Under the pieces are notes generated by a model, which was not told where the DNA came from, did not search any database, and saw nothing but the letters and a program-made list of their open reading frames with translations. From Acanthaster planci (lineage: Eukaryota > Echinodermata > Asteroidea > Valvatida > Acanthasteridae), in NCBI RefSeq assembly GCF_001949145.1, contig NW_019091368.1, positions 3,321,296 through 3,383,295 of the forward strand: a stretch of 62,000 nucleotides of DNA, written 5' to 3'. Positions 32,001 to 42,187 of this stretch are shown in pieces. The number at the start of each line of letters is the position of its first letter. Position 1 is the stretch's first letter. Position numbers and translations under genes: made by a program.

Positions 32001-34695
32001 GTACACATTTATTTGCTTGTTGAAGTAAGGTGTACATTTTCTACCCTTTTTTTTTTCCTTACTCGGGTGAACGATATACATGTACATGTATGTAATATTT
32101 TCTGGTGTGGTTATACCGGTATTTGCTTATTTTGGGCGGCAAAACCACGTCATTCTGAAAAGGTTGTGAAGGGATGACGTTAATAACCAACTACACATGC
32201 ATGATTTTATGGGAGGGATCACACAGGCATTTTGAGAGCACTTGGTCGAACAAATGCGGTTGCTAGGAAACAACTTTAATAAATAAGAGTAGGATAGGGG
32301 TGCAAATGCCAACTATTGAGGTTCACGTATATACATGTACATGCATGCATGTGCATATGAAGCCCCATTGCCCCTGATTATTAGTAACCTTCCATATTGA
32401 GTTAACACCACGTGCAGTGCTCTCTGACCCATGGAAACAGCAAGGTATCTCACCAAGCTTTCCTTGTCTCCAACTGTGTTTAAAAAAGTAGCAACTGGGC
32501 TTTCATATTTGGCCACCAAGTTCAACTTTTGGGTACTACATAATTGGCAATCAAGAAGATTCCATCTTTTAAGAGCAAAAATACCACTTAATCTTGAAGA
32601 GAGGCTGGCTGTGAATGTATCCGTTTTCAATTTTAAAGCAATAACTGACATCTATGATACCCGGAAGTGTAATATACCAAAACTAAAAATCCTTTATGTT
32701 AAGGGTACCTTAAATGGGCCCCCGAGACTCACTCTCGAGTCCCCCTATTTTAATTTTTCAGCCCCCATCAGGTTTAATATTTGGCCTAGCAATGTGCATA
32801 TCCCCTAGTCACAACTGCACTACAGCTTTACTCACTGGGCACAAATTTGCTTTAATTTAAAAGGACACTTTCTTTCCATCAGTAAAAAACTTTAAAGGCG
32901 GGGGTCCAAGTTGAAACATTTTCCATGGTTCAGCCACCTTGAATCCAAAGGAAGGAAAACTCTCAAATGTTTTACACTCAAAAAGGCGACAGGAGATATT
33001 AAATACATGTATCTTACTGTGCTCTACTGGGCAGTTCTTAACTTGTGTGAATCCAAAATGCGGATATATTTTTCGAAGCAAGAGAGCTGATATATAAAGG
33101 GATATAAAACAGTCTGGCACCTCTGCAAAATCTAATTCAAATATTTTGAGAGCGTGATGTAAAATCTTGTAAATAAGACCTTAAGACTAATCAGTGGGCA
33201 AGTTTGTCGAGAACCCACAAGTCTTACCTTCCTAATTTATCAATTGCTTCCAGGAGAAACTTCACATTTGGATCTGTGGAGGAAGTCAGCCACACCGAGA
33301 ATAAATAAATTAACAATTGATAATACCAGCCATAAAATGAGAAAATTCTAGGAACTCAAAATATCTGAGCTTTCAGAACACAGAATGTTAAAGGGCACCA
33401 AATTCCACATTCTGAATAGAGTGGCACGTATTGTGATATTAAGGAAAAAACTCTTTTAAGCGTTTCAGGTGTTTCAAAATCTGTCTGGCGAGGGCAAAAT
33501 TAATTCGGCTTCAGAAATCAACGCCACAATAAAAATTGAAATAAGATTTTGAGAAGATGGAAGAGTGTACATGTGTAAATTAAACCTACATGTACAGTAT
33601 GAAATGTTTTGGAGGCATGACAAATTAGAAGGGTTTTAATCTGACTTTTCAAAAAGAAGGTAGGCGATACAGGACAGCCTTCTATAAATCAGGATTAGTT
33701 TACCCACCCATCTCCTTTCTAGAGGCCACCTTGATATTTTGTGGTATTTTTAGTGCAGGAAAATTGGGTGAAACCAACATATTTAAAATTAAAAAGTAAT
33801 CATTGGTCTGGTGAGTGGGAAAATAAAGAAAGAAAATACCTCCAACAAAACTCTGCATATTTATTATTCTTTGTGAAAAGTGGGGCCCAATGTAAGGAGT
33901 TAATCAGACATGTGGCCCTACTTATTACTGAAAAATACATGTAGGCCTACTTTATTACATTCAACAGGCTTTTATCCAGTGTCAACATGTTCTTTTATTA
34001 TCCTGCTAGGCCTATTGATGGGAATAGTGAAGTAGTTCTCATTTTAATCTGTGCAAAACTGGTCATTCCCCCCAAGGCAACGTTGTCTGAACTGCCCTGA
34101 CCCGTTTTTTGGAAATTTTAAATGGTGGGAAAATGTGACTTTCTTAGTCATGCTGATAAACCAGCCATGCAAATTTGACTCCACCATGTGTCATGTGTTA
34201 AAACTCCCCCAGTTTCCCCTCATAATTTCCCTCAAAACTCAAAAGTTAATATGTAACTCTCCATTCTGTTATAGGAACGAGGTCCCCAAATTCATGATCC
34301 CCCTACTGATTTAGCACTTGGTTCCATGAAAACAATTCCAGCGATTGTATGTATGCTTAAATCAACTCGAGCAGTGAAAAGTAAATGGGTTTAATGATCC
34401 CACAAATTCTGTGAAGCCAACACAACAATGAGAACTTACGATGCTGACTGGCAAAGTTTGCTCTACGTAAACACGACTTGTGTTGATACCAAGCATACAT
34501 CCCTCCTTGTTTCTCTTTCGCATTCACTGGCGATGACGGATTTGATGATGTATCTTTGTTATCACAGGCTCCATGGCTTTCATGCATAAATTCTGCCATG
34601 ACTGCAGACGTTGTTTTGCGTGAAGCATCACTGTTTTCACAAGCTAAACTTGCCGGAGAAGACTTGCTCGATTGTCCTTCCATGGGCGCTGCCAT
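19855..34695 (-). CDS. ATP23: ATP23, mitochondrial inner-membrane zinc metalloprotease (six coding exons)
   Basis: Minus-strand gene with coding exons 34695-34440, 33273-33228, 30056-29987, 23412-23278, 20850-20764 and 20043-19855. All junctions are GT-AG with matching phases, giving 260 residues (human ATP23, 246). The protein has a variable N-terminus, then PNVKFLLEAI (family NPYVKLLLDA), a Cys-x2-Cys pair (CERC, C105/C108), VSGGFD, the zinc-protease motif HELVH at 144-148, the ACSE-IRAANLSGDC signature and a C-terminal domain ending SKYYNPR. Known role: in yeast, Atp23 cleaves the Atp6 leader in the intermembrane space and helps ATP-synthase assembly. The human protein is also called XRCC6BP1. 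Odd point: between helix residue G100 and the Cys pair it is about six residues shorter than human. A small exon may be missed, or the loop is simply short. Confidence 0.93.
20764..20850 (-). CDS. ATP23: ATP23 exon 5
   Basis: This 87-nt exon is phase 0 to 0, between ATCCCCCAG-type acceptor CCCCCAG and donor GAG|GTAAAT. It encodes IRAANLSGDCSFLSEKFYRW then NIGAKHNHE. It matches the family's VRAANLSGDC block and the following helix. Confidence 0.93.
21044..21337. mobile_element. MITE-like element with terminal inverted repeats (ATP23 intron 4)
   Basis: AAGGGCTGGTTCACACA at the left is mirrored by GTATGAACCAGCCTTAA at the right, about 290 bp apart. The interior holds many NNACGCATAC/GTGCGTA-type palindromic fragments and no coding sequence. 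The structure fits a non-autonomous DNA transposon. I could not fix a target-site duplication. Confidence 0.6.
23278..23412 (-). CDS. ATP23: ATP23 exon 4 with HELVH catalytic motif
   Basis: This 135-nt exon is phase 0 to 0, between GTTACAG and GAG|GTTCGT. It encodes IILCENR... LLTHELVHAYDHH... VDW... AVACSE. HExxH binds the catalytic zinc, and Glu145 is the expected general base. The AYDH and KVDW flanks are diagnostic of ATP23 (human HELIHAFDH, HVDW). Confidence 0.95.
23729..23907. mobile_element. Small element with CCAGTGGCGTAA terminal inverted repeats
   Basis: CCAGTGGCGTAA at 23729 is mirrored by TTATGCCACTGG at 23896 (one mismatch). The GC-rich interior has runs of G and GGTGCA repeats. 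A more decayed relative with similar ends (CCAATAGCGTAAC... TTTCGCCACTCA) is at about 39870-40050. Confidence 0.55.
28897..28968. repeat. 24-bp tandem repeat, three copies
   Basis: TATGACTGGTCGCATGAAAG then GATT repeats three times with growing divergence. A related motif set (GACGGACTTGTG, GGACTTGTGATGGGCTTG) occurs at about 23040-23070, suggesting remnants of one repeat family. Confidence 0.7.
29987..30056 (-). CDS. ATP23: ATP23 exon 3 with Cys pair
   Basis: This 70-nt exon ends GAG|GTGAGA and encodes QVCCERCTTDANVSGGFDPV then KNE. CxxC plus VSGGFD is the ATP23 signature before the protease motif. The acceptor GGCAG|G is chosen because it restores the split codon from exon 2. A nearby AG five bases inside the exon would break the frame with exon 2. 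Confidence 0.85.
31721..31895. repeat. 89-bp tandem duplication in ATP23 intron 2
   Basis: CAAATAAATGTGATATCAGT... CATGCAATTGCCACA occurs twice, at 31721 and 31810, with very few differences (for example GGGG versus GGGT, CATG versus CAAG). The near identity implies a recent duplication. Confidence 0.93.
33228..33273 (-). CDS. ATP23: ATP23 exon 2
   Basis: This 46-nt exon lies between acceptor TTCCTCCACAG and donor AAG|GTAAGA. It encodes HPNVKFLLEAIDKLG with split codons at both ends. It matches the ATP23 helix NPYVKLLLDAMK. Confidence 0.88.
34440..34695 (-). CDS. ATP23: ATP23 exon 1
   Basis: ATG at 34695 (MAAPMEGQSS) runs to donor C|GTAAGT at 34440. It is 256 nt, giving 85 residues plus one base. 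The sequence is Ser-rich and poorly conserved, as expected for this family's N-terminus. The phase fits exon 2 exactly. A second Met follows at residue 5. Confidence 0.8.
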
Positions 34696-35971
34696 TATAA
34701 AATATGTGACAGCGCCACCAAGAGTCGCACTTGTGGTTTTTAAGTGCGCCATCAAGTGAAGGGATGAAAAGGCTATCCTCAAAAATCACCAGAGCAAAAA
34801 TCAGCATTGAATGGCGGCTTGTTCTTGGACTGGGATTGAACAGAGACGTGTCCAAGTCTGGGGTCCAGTCGGGGGCAATTTTTTCCCCAAAAAATTACTG
34901 TCCAGTGCAATTTGTTTCATCCTTGACAGAACCCTCCCCCAAAAGAAAGGTGTTAGTACTACTGCTGCCACTTTTAATCACCCAAAACAAGAAAGGAATT
35001 TACATCTCCCTTCCCTCTCCCAGGCTCCCGCCCGCAGGATGCGCCACTGGGATTGGGTAGCAATGTACAAGAGACTAGAGAGGAGAAACTGTCAGATATT
35101 CAAGTTTCCAAAGTCGTACAGACCCATTAGTCGGTGAGTCGAACGGTCGGTCAGTCGGTCAGTTCACGCTCACCAATGACAACATTACGTTGGATCCTGC
35201 TATGAAGAAGCGGACCTGAGGATCTCGTTAAACACGATAGACAAAAATAATCTACACATAAGGACATTCAGACGGCCGTCAAGGGTTTACAAAAGGGTGG
35301 ATATTAGACGTCTTGCATCCGAGAGGGGCCGATCCATTCCCGCCTAATTCTCAGATATCCAAGACGGGCGTTTCACAAGAGAGCGCCTCTAAGAGTTTGT
35401 AACCCGTTGGCCAATTACGATGTGCAAAATCTGTCGACCCAATGCGCGATTGGAAAGGGGCGATAGATTTCGAGGGTTGTGATTGGTCAATGCGTTGCAA
35501 ACTCTTGGAGGCGCACTGTTGTGAATCACTCATATGACAGTCAAGCAAACTTGGCTCCGTGCTCGAGTGCACGCTTCAAGGAAATGGTTATTTTTTCATA
35601 CACCGCACGTTCGAAAATGTAAAGATTCAGGAGGACGCTCAATCCAATTCGGTGGCGTAGGCAACACTCTAACCGTAATAAGGGCGAGTGGGATGGAAGC
35701 TATCACAATTAGGATGCTAATTTGTTTTCTTTGTTCTCCGTAGTTTCAGTGGGGGAGACGGGAAGGAGCAGTTTGTATGGGGGGCGTGACCACCCGCCCT
35801 CCTTGACAACATGGCCTAAACCTTTTCTGTTTAAAGAATTATATCGTTATTTGTCTCTTACAGGTAATAAATTGCGACCGTTTCAACACGGGAATGCATT
35901 GACCATCCAACTGCTGACATCTGGCAACCACTCAATGCTGGCTAAAATACGTGACTAAAATTAGGCCAATC
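34696..35971. promoter_or_regulatory. Shared 1.3-kb region between ATP23 and the GPCR
   Basis: Head-to-head interval that should hold the ATP23 promoter (minus) and the 5' region of the GPCR (plus). It contains a GTCGGTCA-type mini repeat near 35130-35163 and one foldback element. A frame opening ATGGCGGC starts at 34811 on the plus strand, divergent from ATP23, but encodes nothing recognisable. No TATA box was identified. Confidence 0.4.
35366..35533. mobile_element. Foldback (near-palindromic) element, copy 1
   Basis: The left arm TTTCACAAGAGAGCGCCTCT... GTTGGCCAATTACG is mirrored by GTGATTGGTC... GGAGGCGCACTGTTGTGAAT. Arms of about 70 nt flank a short centre with GTCGAC. It is the most diverged of three copies in the window and lies about 440 bp upstream of the GPCR start codon. 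Confidence 0.8.
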
Positions 35972-37159
35972 ATGGAGCCGGGGCCCTACAAACTGAATTA
36001 CAGTCAACCGAACGACACCCAGCCCGACTCCCAATGCGCAAATTTCACCGAGGAGGATGTCGCACGCAGCGTCATGTACAACAGCGGCACGTTCGTCATT
36101 GTCGGAGTTATGCCCTTTCTGACCCTGTTCGGAGTGACCGCCAACTTGGCATTCCTCTACGTAGTCTACCGCCGGCGAACCATGCGGACGATCACCAACG
36201 CCTACTTGGCCAACCTCGCTGTGGCTGACATCGGTTTTCTAGTCTCGGCAGTCGTGCCGGCGTTAGTACAGTATACTTCATCGCCGATAGTATTCGATCA
36301 GCTGCCGATAGGTCCAGTGGGATGCGTCCTTGTCAACTGTGTCATCCTCATCTTCTTCTATGGGTCAGTCTTCATGGTGTTCCTGGTGTCGTACGAGAGA
36401 TACTGTGCCATCTGTCGACCCCTTCACCAGAGGGTCGTGGTTGGGAAAAAACGAACCACAAAACTCATTGTTGGCGCCTGGTTTGTAGCCATTGTCTTTT
36501 CATCCCTAGTAATCCCCTCTTTGGTCACTATGAAAACGAGATGCGTCATTCGGCCCGAAGGGAAAGAATTTGAAAAGTTTCCTAAGGAATATGGTTTATG
36601 CCAACCTCCTGAGACGGCCCAGTGGCTTAAATACGTTTCCAACGGCTTCAAAATGGTGCCCTTTTTCACAGCCATGTTCAGCAGTGGGTACATCTACACG
36701 AAGATTGTAATTCAGCTCAACAAGAAGATCCCGGGACTGGCCAACCGGCGGCGGTACAACCAGGCCATGAGCAACGTACTCCGGTCCCGGCGACAGATCG
36801 CAGTCATGCTGATAGCGACTGGGGTGATCTTTTTCGTCTGCCAGGCGCCAGCCCAGGTCAACACGCTAGCCGCCATGATCACCGATCACCCGAACGTCGA
36901 GCCCATCCTGAATCGGGGGCAGCGGGGCATCGTGCAGTGGGTCAGCCGCGCGCTCCTGTTTATCAATTCGGCTGTCAACCCCATCGTGTACAACGTGACC
37001 AATTCCAAATATCGGAGAGCCTTTGTGGAGACATACATTTGCAAACAGAAAAAGAAAGTGACACTTCGGAATACGAGGTCCATTCAATCGATGTACATAC
37101 CAAATGGTAGTAACAAAGTGTACTTATGGAGTAACAATTTTGAGCTTGACAAGTTTTAA
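35972..37159 (+). CDS. Rhodopsin-class (class A) neuropeptide-type G protein-coupled receptor, single exon
   Basis: Intronless frame of 395 residues. The start is ATG 35972 (context ATCATGG); the upstream in-frame GTG is not a eukaryotic start. Three N-glycosylation sequons lie in the short extracellular N-terminus (N9, N14, N24). Seven hydrophobic segments follow, with class A landmarks: GVTAN59 in TM1, LAVAD86 in TM2, C118 at the top of TM3, E142-R143-Y144 (DRY equivalent), extracellular loop 2 cysteines C191 and C210, NPIVY at 336-340 in TM7, and a basic tail with C358. The MRTITNAYLANLAVAD block and overall form recall peptide receptors of the thyrotropin-releasing-hormone/neuromedin-U group, but the ligand cannot be assigned. 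Odd: the TM6 CWxP motif reads CQAP (290-293). Confidence 0.92.
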   Translation: MEPGPYKLNYSQPNDTQPDSQCANFTEEDVARSVMYNSGTFVIVGVMPFLTLFGVTANLAFLYVVYRRRTMRTITNAYLANLAVADIGFLVSAVVPALVQYTSSPIVFDQLPIGPVGCVLVNCVILIFFYGSVFMVFLVSYERYCAICRPLHQRVVVGKKRTTKLIVGAWFVAIVFSSLVIPSLVTMKTRCVIRPEGKEFEKFPKEYGLCQPPETAQWLKYVSNGFKMVPFFTAMFSSGYIYTKIVIQLNKKIPGLANRRRYNQAMSNVLRSRRQIAVMLIATGVIFFVCQAPAQVNTLAAMITDHPNVEPILNRGQRGIVQWVSRALLFINSAVNPIVYNVTNSKYRRAFVETYICKQKKKVTLRNTRSIQSMYIPNGSNKVYLWSNNFELDKF

Positions 37160-37180
37160 CAAGGACAAGCTTAAAGTGAG

Positions 37181-37264
37181 CGAGGCTATCACAACAGGAG
37201 TTTTAAAAGTGATTTTTTTAATGCATAAACACTACTTTTTAAAACTCCTGTTGTGATAGCCTCG
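37181..37264. repeat. Perfect 28-bp inverted repeat (hairpin) just after the GPCR stop
   Basis: CGAGGCTATCACAACAGGAG then TTTTAAAA at 37181-37208 is exactly mirrored at 37237-37264, with a 28-nt AT-rich spacer. It begins 22 nt after the GPCR stop codon, so it is probably in the 3' UTR and would fold into a strong RNA hairpin. Confidence 0.95.
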
Positions 37265-40200
37265 TTCGAAGAAATGGAAATTTCATTTAATTGTTAAGTA
37301 GACATTGTGATGTGACTTTTTTCATCATGTGGTAACATTTTGGTCCTCGAAAAGTGTGCACAAGCAAATCTGATGAGTGTTTATACACATCTGTATTATT
37401 TTCTTAAAATAAGATTACCTTTTAGTTCTTTTCTTACTGTTTTCATTTTTTCTAACTTGTGTTCATTGGAGTCCATGAAGAGGCAGCAGACTTACAAAAA
37501 TCAACTTCTAGAAATAACAGTTTAGGCATTGTCGCACTTTCTTTCAACGATGGCTCGATTAATAGGTTCTAGAGTGATTTCCTTGGGGGCTAATTCTGAG
37601 GATGGTCAAGCAGGTCCGTTCCGGGCCATCTGGCTCATCAGGCCGGTGTTTGTCTACGATTTCCTCAGCACGAAACCACTGAGAATAATTTCTCATATTC
37701 CCTTGGTACTCCTGAATGGAGAGAGGCAGTCAAGGGTGTTAAGTGGCTTGCCAAGCCACAACTTATGGCCAGCAGCTGGATTCGAACCCCTGACCCTGTG
37801 GTTAAGAGTCACTAACCTTAACCACTTGGCCACCTGCCCATGTTAGGATGGAAAACGATAAGATTTTTAATAAGAGGTGAAATGGCCTCAACATTTTCGT
37901 CTGACAAATTTGATTAATTTGGGGGCCTGTATTAAACAGTGTAGTCCTGTTTTGATTTGTGGAGTTGCATTCTTCTTTCAACATCTCTCTTAATTAAACC
38001 TCGCTGAAGTTCACATGTACATGTACCTGACGAACTTTTCAGGATGTAGATGTGTTTTATCCACAAACTTCCCAGTAATTTTTGACAATCTCTGGTCGAG
38101 TAGTCACGTTTTGTAATTCAAGGACTCAGATATTACCGGCTCGGTAAGAAACAAGAGTGCCGTGTTGAGGTATAGTCTTGTGAAGAACACTAGTCACAGT
38201 TACTAGACAAAGACGCACAGAAGTTCACAGGAGTCGTTGAATTCCCTTTCGAAAATTTTCCTTCATAGTAGTTCAGTTGCTTTGCCACAGAAGGCAAAAT
38301 TTGTGGACTTGCTTTTGTAGCGTTTGTTGTTTTTACTGGCTTTGTCTAACCAGAAGATTGTTGGTTCAGGTCACGGCTATGTATTGTCGCTCGAAGTGAA
38401 AAATACTAAGATTACTGAAATGATCGTAGATTTGTGATTTGTCTGTCACCCTTTTACTACGAGACTCTGACATCCTCTCTTCTGGTAATTTATCACGAAA
38501 GGGGGTACCTGTGATAATTTATCAGGGAATCGCATCCCGAAAGTGGGATGACGACATCCTCTCATGATTTATCACAGAATGACATCGTCCTGAATGTAAG
38601 TGGTAAAATTACCCGAGGATGCCCACACCCAACTCTTGGAATGTCGTCGTCCCGCGACAAAATCATGTCTGGATGTCAACGGGCCTGTTGTTTCACACAG
38701 ATCTATATTTCGATCAGAGATCATAACGCTGGATTGCACCATCCCGGAGGCGAGTTTGGTTTCCGTAAGTCAACGACGGATCGCTGATAGTGATTCAGAT
38801 CCGTGTGAACCACACAAAGCCAACATCTCGCTCGCGGGACACAAATACCTCCGTCCCGTTGTTCGTGCTAATTCTGGTCTGTATGCGACCGGGGAACGTA
38901 AAGTCAAGACTATCACATCCTGGAGGAACACGGTACTTGCTGGGTTTGGCAACGTGGTTTCAAATTAATAAAGACACGGTATCAATTCGCACGTCACAAT
39001 ACTTCGTCCGTGGGCATACTCTGCAAAATAACGGAGTAAGTAACGCCCTCTACTGGCAAAGATACAAAACGCAATTTGCAGAAAAAAAATCAAAATACAC
39101 GTGGAAAGTACATGTTTATGACTATAATGAATAATGCTTTACGTTCTGCCATGATTTCATTCCGCTACTATTCCATATGAATGCTGAATTCGGTGATGTT
39201 GCATAATAGTTGCAAATATTATTTACAATATACATAATTTACATGACATTAACATAACGCGTAATGAATATTCAAAGTACTAAGGTCTGCTTCTAGATCA
39301 TGATCCTTGTGAAGGTCACATACGACAGTCATCAATAATTTCATAAATTAGGTCCTTTTCAATCCAAGCGCATTTCTTCGAGCGAATGACGGAACTAGCA
39401 AGCTCTGTGTTGCTCCCAAAATTCACCTGTGGTAAACAACCGCAAAATTTACCACAAAATAAGCAAAATTCTTTTAATCGGCGTCAAAATTTCCGCAATA
39501 TCAAAAGACATAGTTCTTGAAAAAAATCATTTTTATCCAGGATTATTAGATCCTAAAAAGTTCTAGATCTACACCCGAAGTTATCAAACTTCGATTATGT
39601 CTTATTTACAGACAGCTTATTTCAACTTGATTTCAATCTTTACAAGTTAATATTTTGTACAGGTATAAAATTGGCGTTTAAAAAGCTTTCTACACACATA
39701 ATAGCTGACATGTCTGCGTGAATCACGATATTGTGAATCTCTAACTTTTCCGCGTAATTCTCGGTTGATTTATGCCTTAGAAATCAAGCTATAAGTACCC
39801 ACTGTCAGCTTTTGCGTAATTTTTAACAAAAAGGTGATTTGTGCAACATTGCTAAAACCGTACACTAACCAATAGCGTAACAGAAGTAAAACTTTTCGAG
39901 GAGGCTCCTGAGGGTGTAATCATTTTTTTTCACGGGGGCACAGAAAAACCATCACTGTGGCTTGTAGGAGGGTTGTGCACATTTCAAAATGTCAAATGAG
40001 GGAAGGACCCAAAAGAACGTGCCACCCTCCTTCGTAGTTTCGCCACTCACCGACCGTTTCAGACTTGGCGCGAAAGCGAACAGATGAAATAGTCGCGCTG
40101 CGAATTTGCAAAAGTTGAAGACATTTCAATTCGAGCCAAAGTTTGCTGCAAATCTTTCGTGACGTCAGAGTCGCTTCGCTTTCATAATCTGCCCCACGTA

Positions 40201-41728
40201 TAAACCGATGACATCCCCCAGGATGTAGTTGCTTTTTTGATGGTGCACTGCGGGAAGAGAAAGTGGAAATCTAGACATTTCTAACCACTACTTCTCGGAC
40301 CTATGATGCCTCACACGCCCCTACACGGGGCTCAAGCGAAGATATACGGTACATGGATTTCGATCAAGTTAACAAGAAATGTGTGCTTCTCACGGACACG
40401 TGTTTGTGTAACGACGGTGCACACTTCAACACCTGCCTCTCCATGTATTCGATGATACAAACGACAACATACCATTGTTGCAGGTGCAATTCAACCAACT
40501 TTGACCGTTTCGTAAACGCTGCGCTGTAAATAACCAAACAAAAAATACTGTTTCCGGTTTCAGGAACAGAACAAGGAGACATCTTTCCCAAGGACTCAAC
40601 TGATCATACTTCGAGAGTGTAAAAAAATGAAAAGTGGGATTTTAAGAGCTGTCATCATACATAAAAATGATGCGCATTACAATGCTCTTGCTTGATTTTT
40701 CCTTCTGAAGAGAGCCAACATAGACTCCTAAATGTAAATAAACTTGAGGGCGCTCTTTAAGTTCTAAATACTGGCAACGATAAATATCTTCTCTTAAATG
40801 AGCACCTCCGCACGTAAAATACACACTATGTACACGTCAAATGTTGAATATCTTTTCTAAAAAACGTTTGTATCAGTCTTAATTATTTCATTCTGTACAT
40901 CGTTACAATGTAGGAGGAACATTTAACTACAATTATTATTATTATTTTAGTTACCAAAATTACTGTTAACCCCTGGACATCGATTACTACGATACTTTCT
41001 CCATCTTGCTACCGTACATCAGTGCTGTGCAATATACCTCCGAACAGTGATGTACCTCGACCTGACGATTCTGAGACCAGGTAACCGAGCAGAGCCGGCC
41101 CCTAAAATGCCTGCAAACTCCCTCCTTGACAGCATTTAGAGGGTATCGCCGGTTCCGGCAATGTGACTGGCAGGCCTCTCTCGTCGATGCTGAAAGTTTG
41201 AGGTTTCACTAGCTCAGCAAAAAAATCCATGCCGGGTTCGGTGCCTCAAGCTTTAACAAAAGTTTACTGCATCTAAAAATAGTTTGGCCAGGGTGAAGTT
41301 GGGTGTCTTCTTTTAGACCGAGGCATCTACCTGACTGAGACTTATCACGAGCAGGGGACACGGGTAATCTTTAAAATACACCCAAAGTTGCCATATTGAT
41401 TGACTGTTAACATGAGCACTGGTACTGATGTCCAGATAAAAATTGCAATGGCCTTTCAACGTCAGCTGTCTCGTCCAACCGTTGAACAACAGCCGAAATA
41501 TCAAGTACTTACAACCGATAGTCAATGTTCTGTCTGAAAAGGACGTCTGTACATTTCGCCATACCATGATGACCTCCCACTTGTGGCACGATCACCATGC
41601 TGATCCTAACCCTGCAATATACTGTCGATTCTCTGTCCATCAGAAATCCACACTTGGTGTATACAAAAGATTTCGAAATTCACCAGACTGACCCAATACC
41701 GTCCGGTACATGGTTTAAAAAGTCAGCA
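37265..41728. other. Intergenic region between the GPCR and Wnt5
   Basis: It holds the 3' flanks of two convergent genes, the SINE-like element and a decayed CCAGTGGCGTAA-type element at about 39870-40050. No exon with family similarity is seen. Confidence 0.6.
37740..37842 (-). repeat. tRNA-derived SINE-like head
   Basis: Minus strand: GGCAGGTGGCCAAGTGGTTA (A box, 37821-37839) and GGGGTTCGAATCC (B box, about 37778-37790), about 45 nt apart, with a tRNA-like anticodon region between. The acceptor stem does not pair well, so this is a SINE or tRNA-derived repeat and not a functional tRNA. The body may extend left to about 37560. Confidence 0.55.
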
Positions 41729-42187
41729 CTACTTGCAGACATGCACGTCCACAGTCCGTCTGCACTTCCTACATTGTACATAGCAGCACCACTTAAATTT
41801 GCAGTTACACCTCTCCACCACCTCCTTGGTGTACGAGTTGTACCCCCTCCCGCAGCACATCAGGTCACAGCCCTCCGTCCCCATGGAGGTCTTGACGCAC
41901 TCCCGGCCCACAGTTCCCAGCGAGCCGGCCCGAGGGTCATAGGTGCAGTAGTCGGGCGACTCTTCCAGGTACACCATGTCGTCCTTGCTGGGCCGGTTGA
42001 AGCGGGCCTCGTACGGCTCCATTTTGCCCTTCTTGTTGAAGCGGACCCGGGAGGCGCCGTCGTACTTGTCCTTGAGGTAGGCGCCCACGTCGTGGAACTC
42101 GGCCAGCTGCAGCCAACAGGTCTTGAGGCTGCAGGAGCTGGACACGCCGTGGCACTTGCACTGAACGCCCGCTTTGTCGTAGACGGC
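41729..42187 (-). CDS. WNT5: Wnt5 last coding exon
   Basis: The acceptor is GTCCTCCGCAG at 42188 and the stop is at 41729-41731. It encodes 152 residues starting [14 protein letters not shown]. It includes the palmitoleoylation site region HGVSSSC and the Cys-rich C-terminal domain. The usual SGSC reads SSSC here, with the first Ser (lipid acceptor position) kept. Confidence 0.97.
   Translation of the reverse strand, partial: AVYDKAGVQCKCHGVSSSCSLKTCWLQLAEFHDVGAYLKDKYDGASRVRFNKKGKMEPYEARFNRPSKDDMVYLEESPDYCTYDPRAGSLGTVGRECVKTSMGTEGCDLMCCGRGYNSYTKEVVERCNCKFKWCCYVQCRKCRRTVDVHVCK

Noticed and set aside
37740-37842. A functional tRNA gene
   Set aside because: The A and B boxes are present, but the acceptor stem does not pair, so a SINE-like remnant fits better.
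38345-38375. Another tRNA-like B box (GGTTCAGGTC)
   Set aside because: No convincing A box at the right distance.
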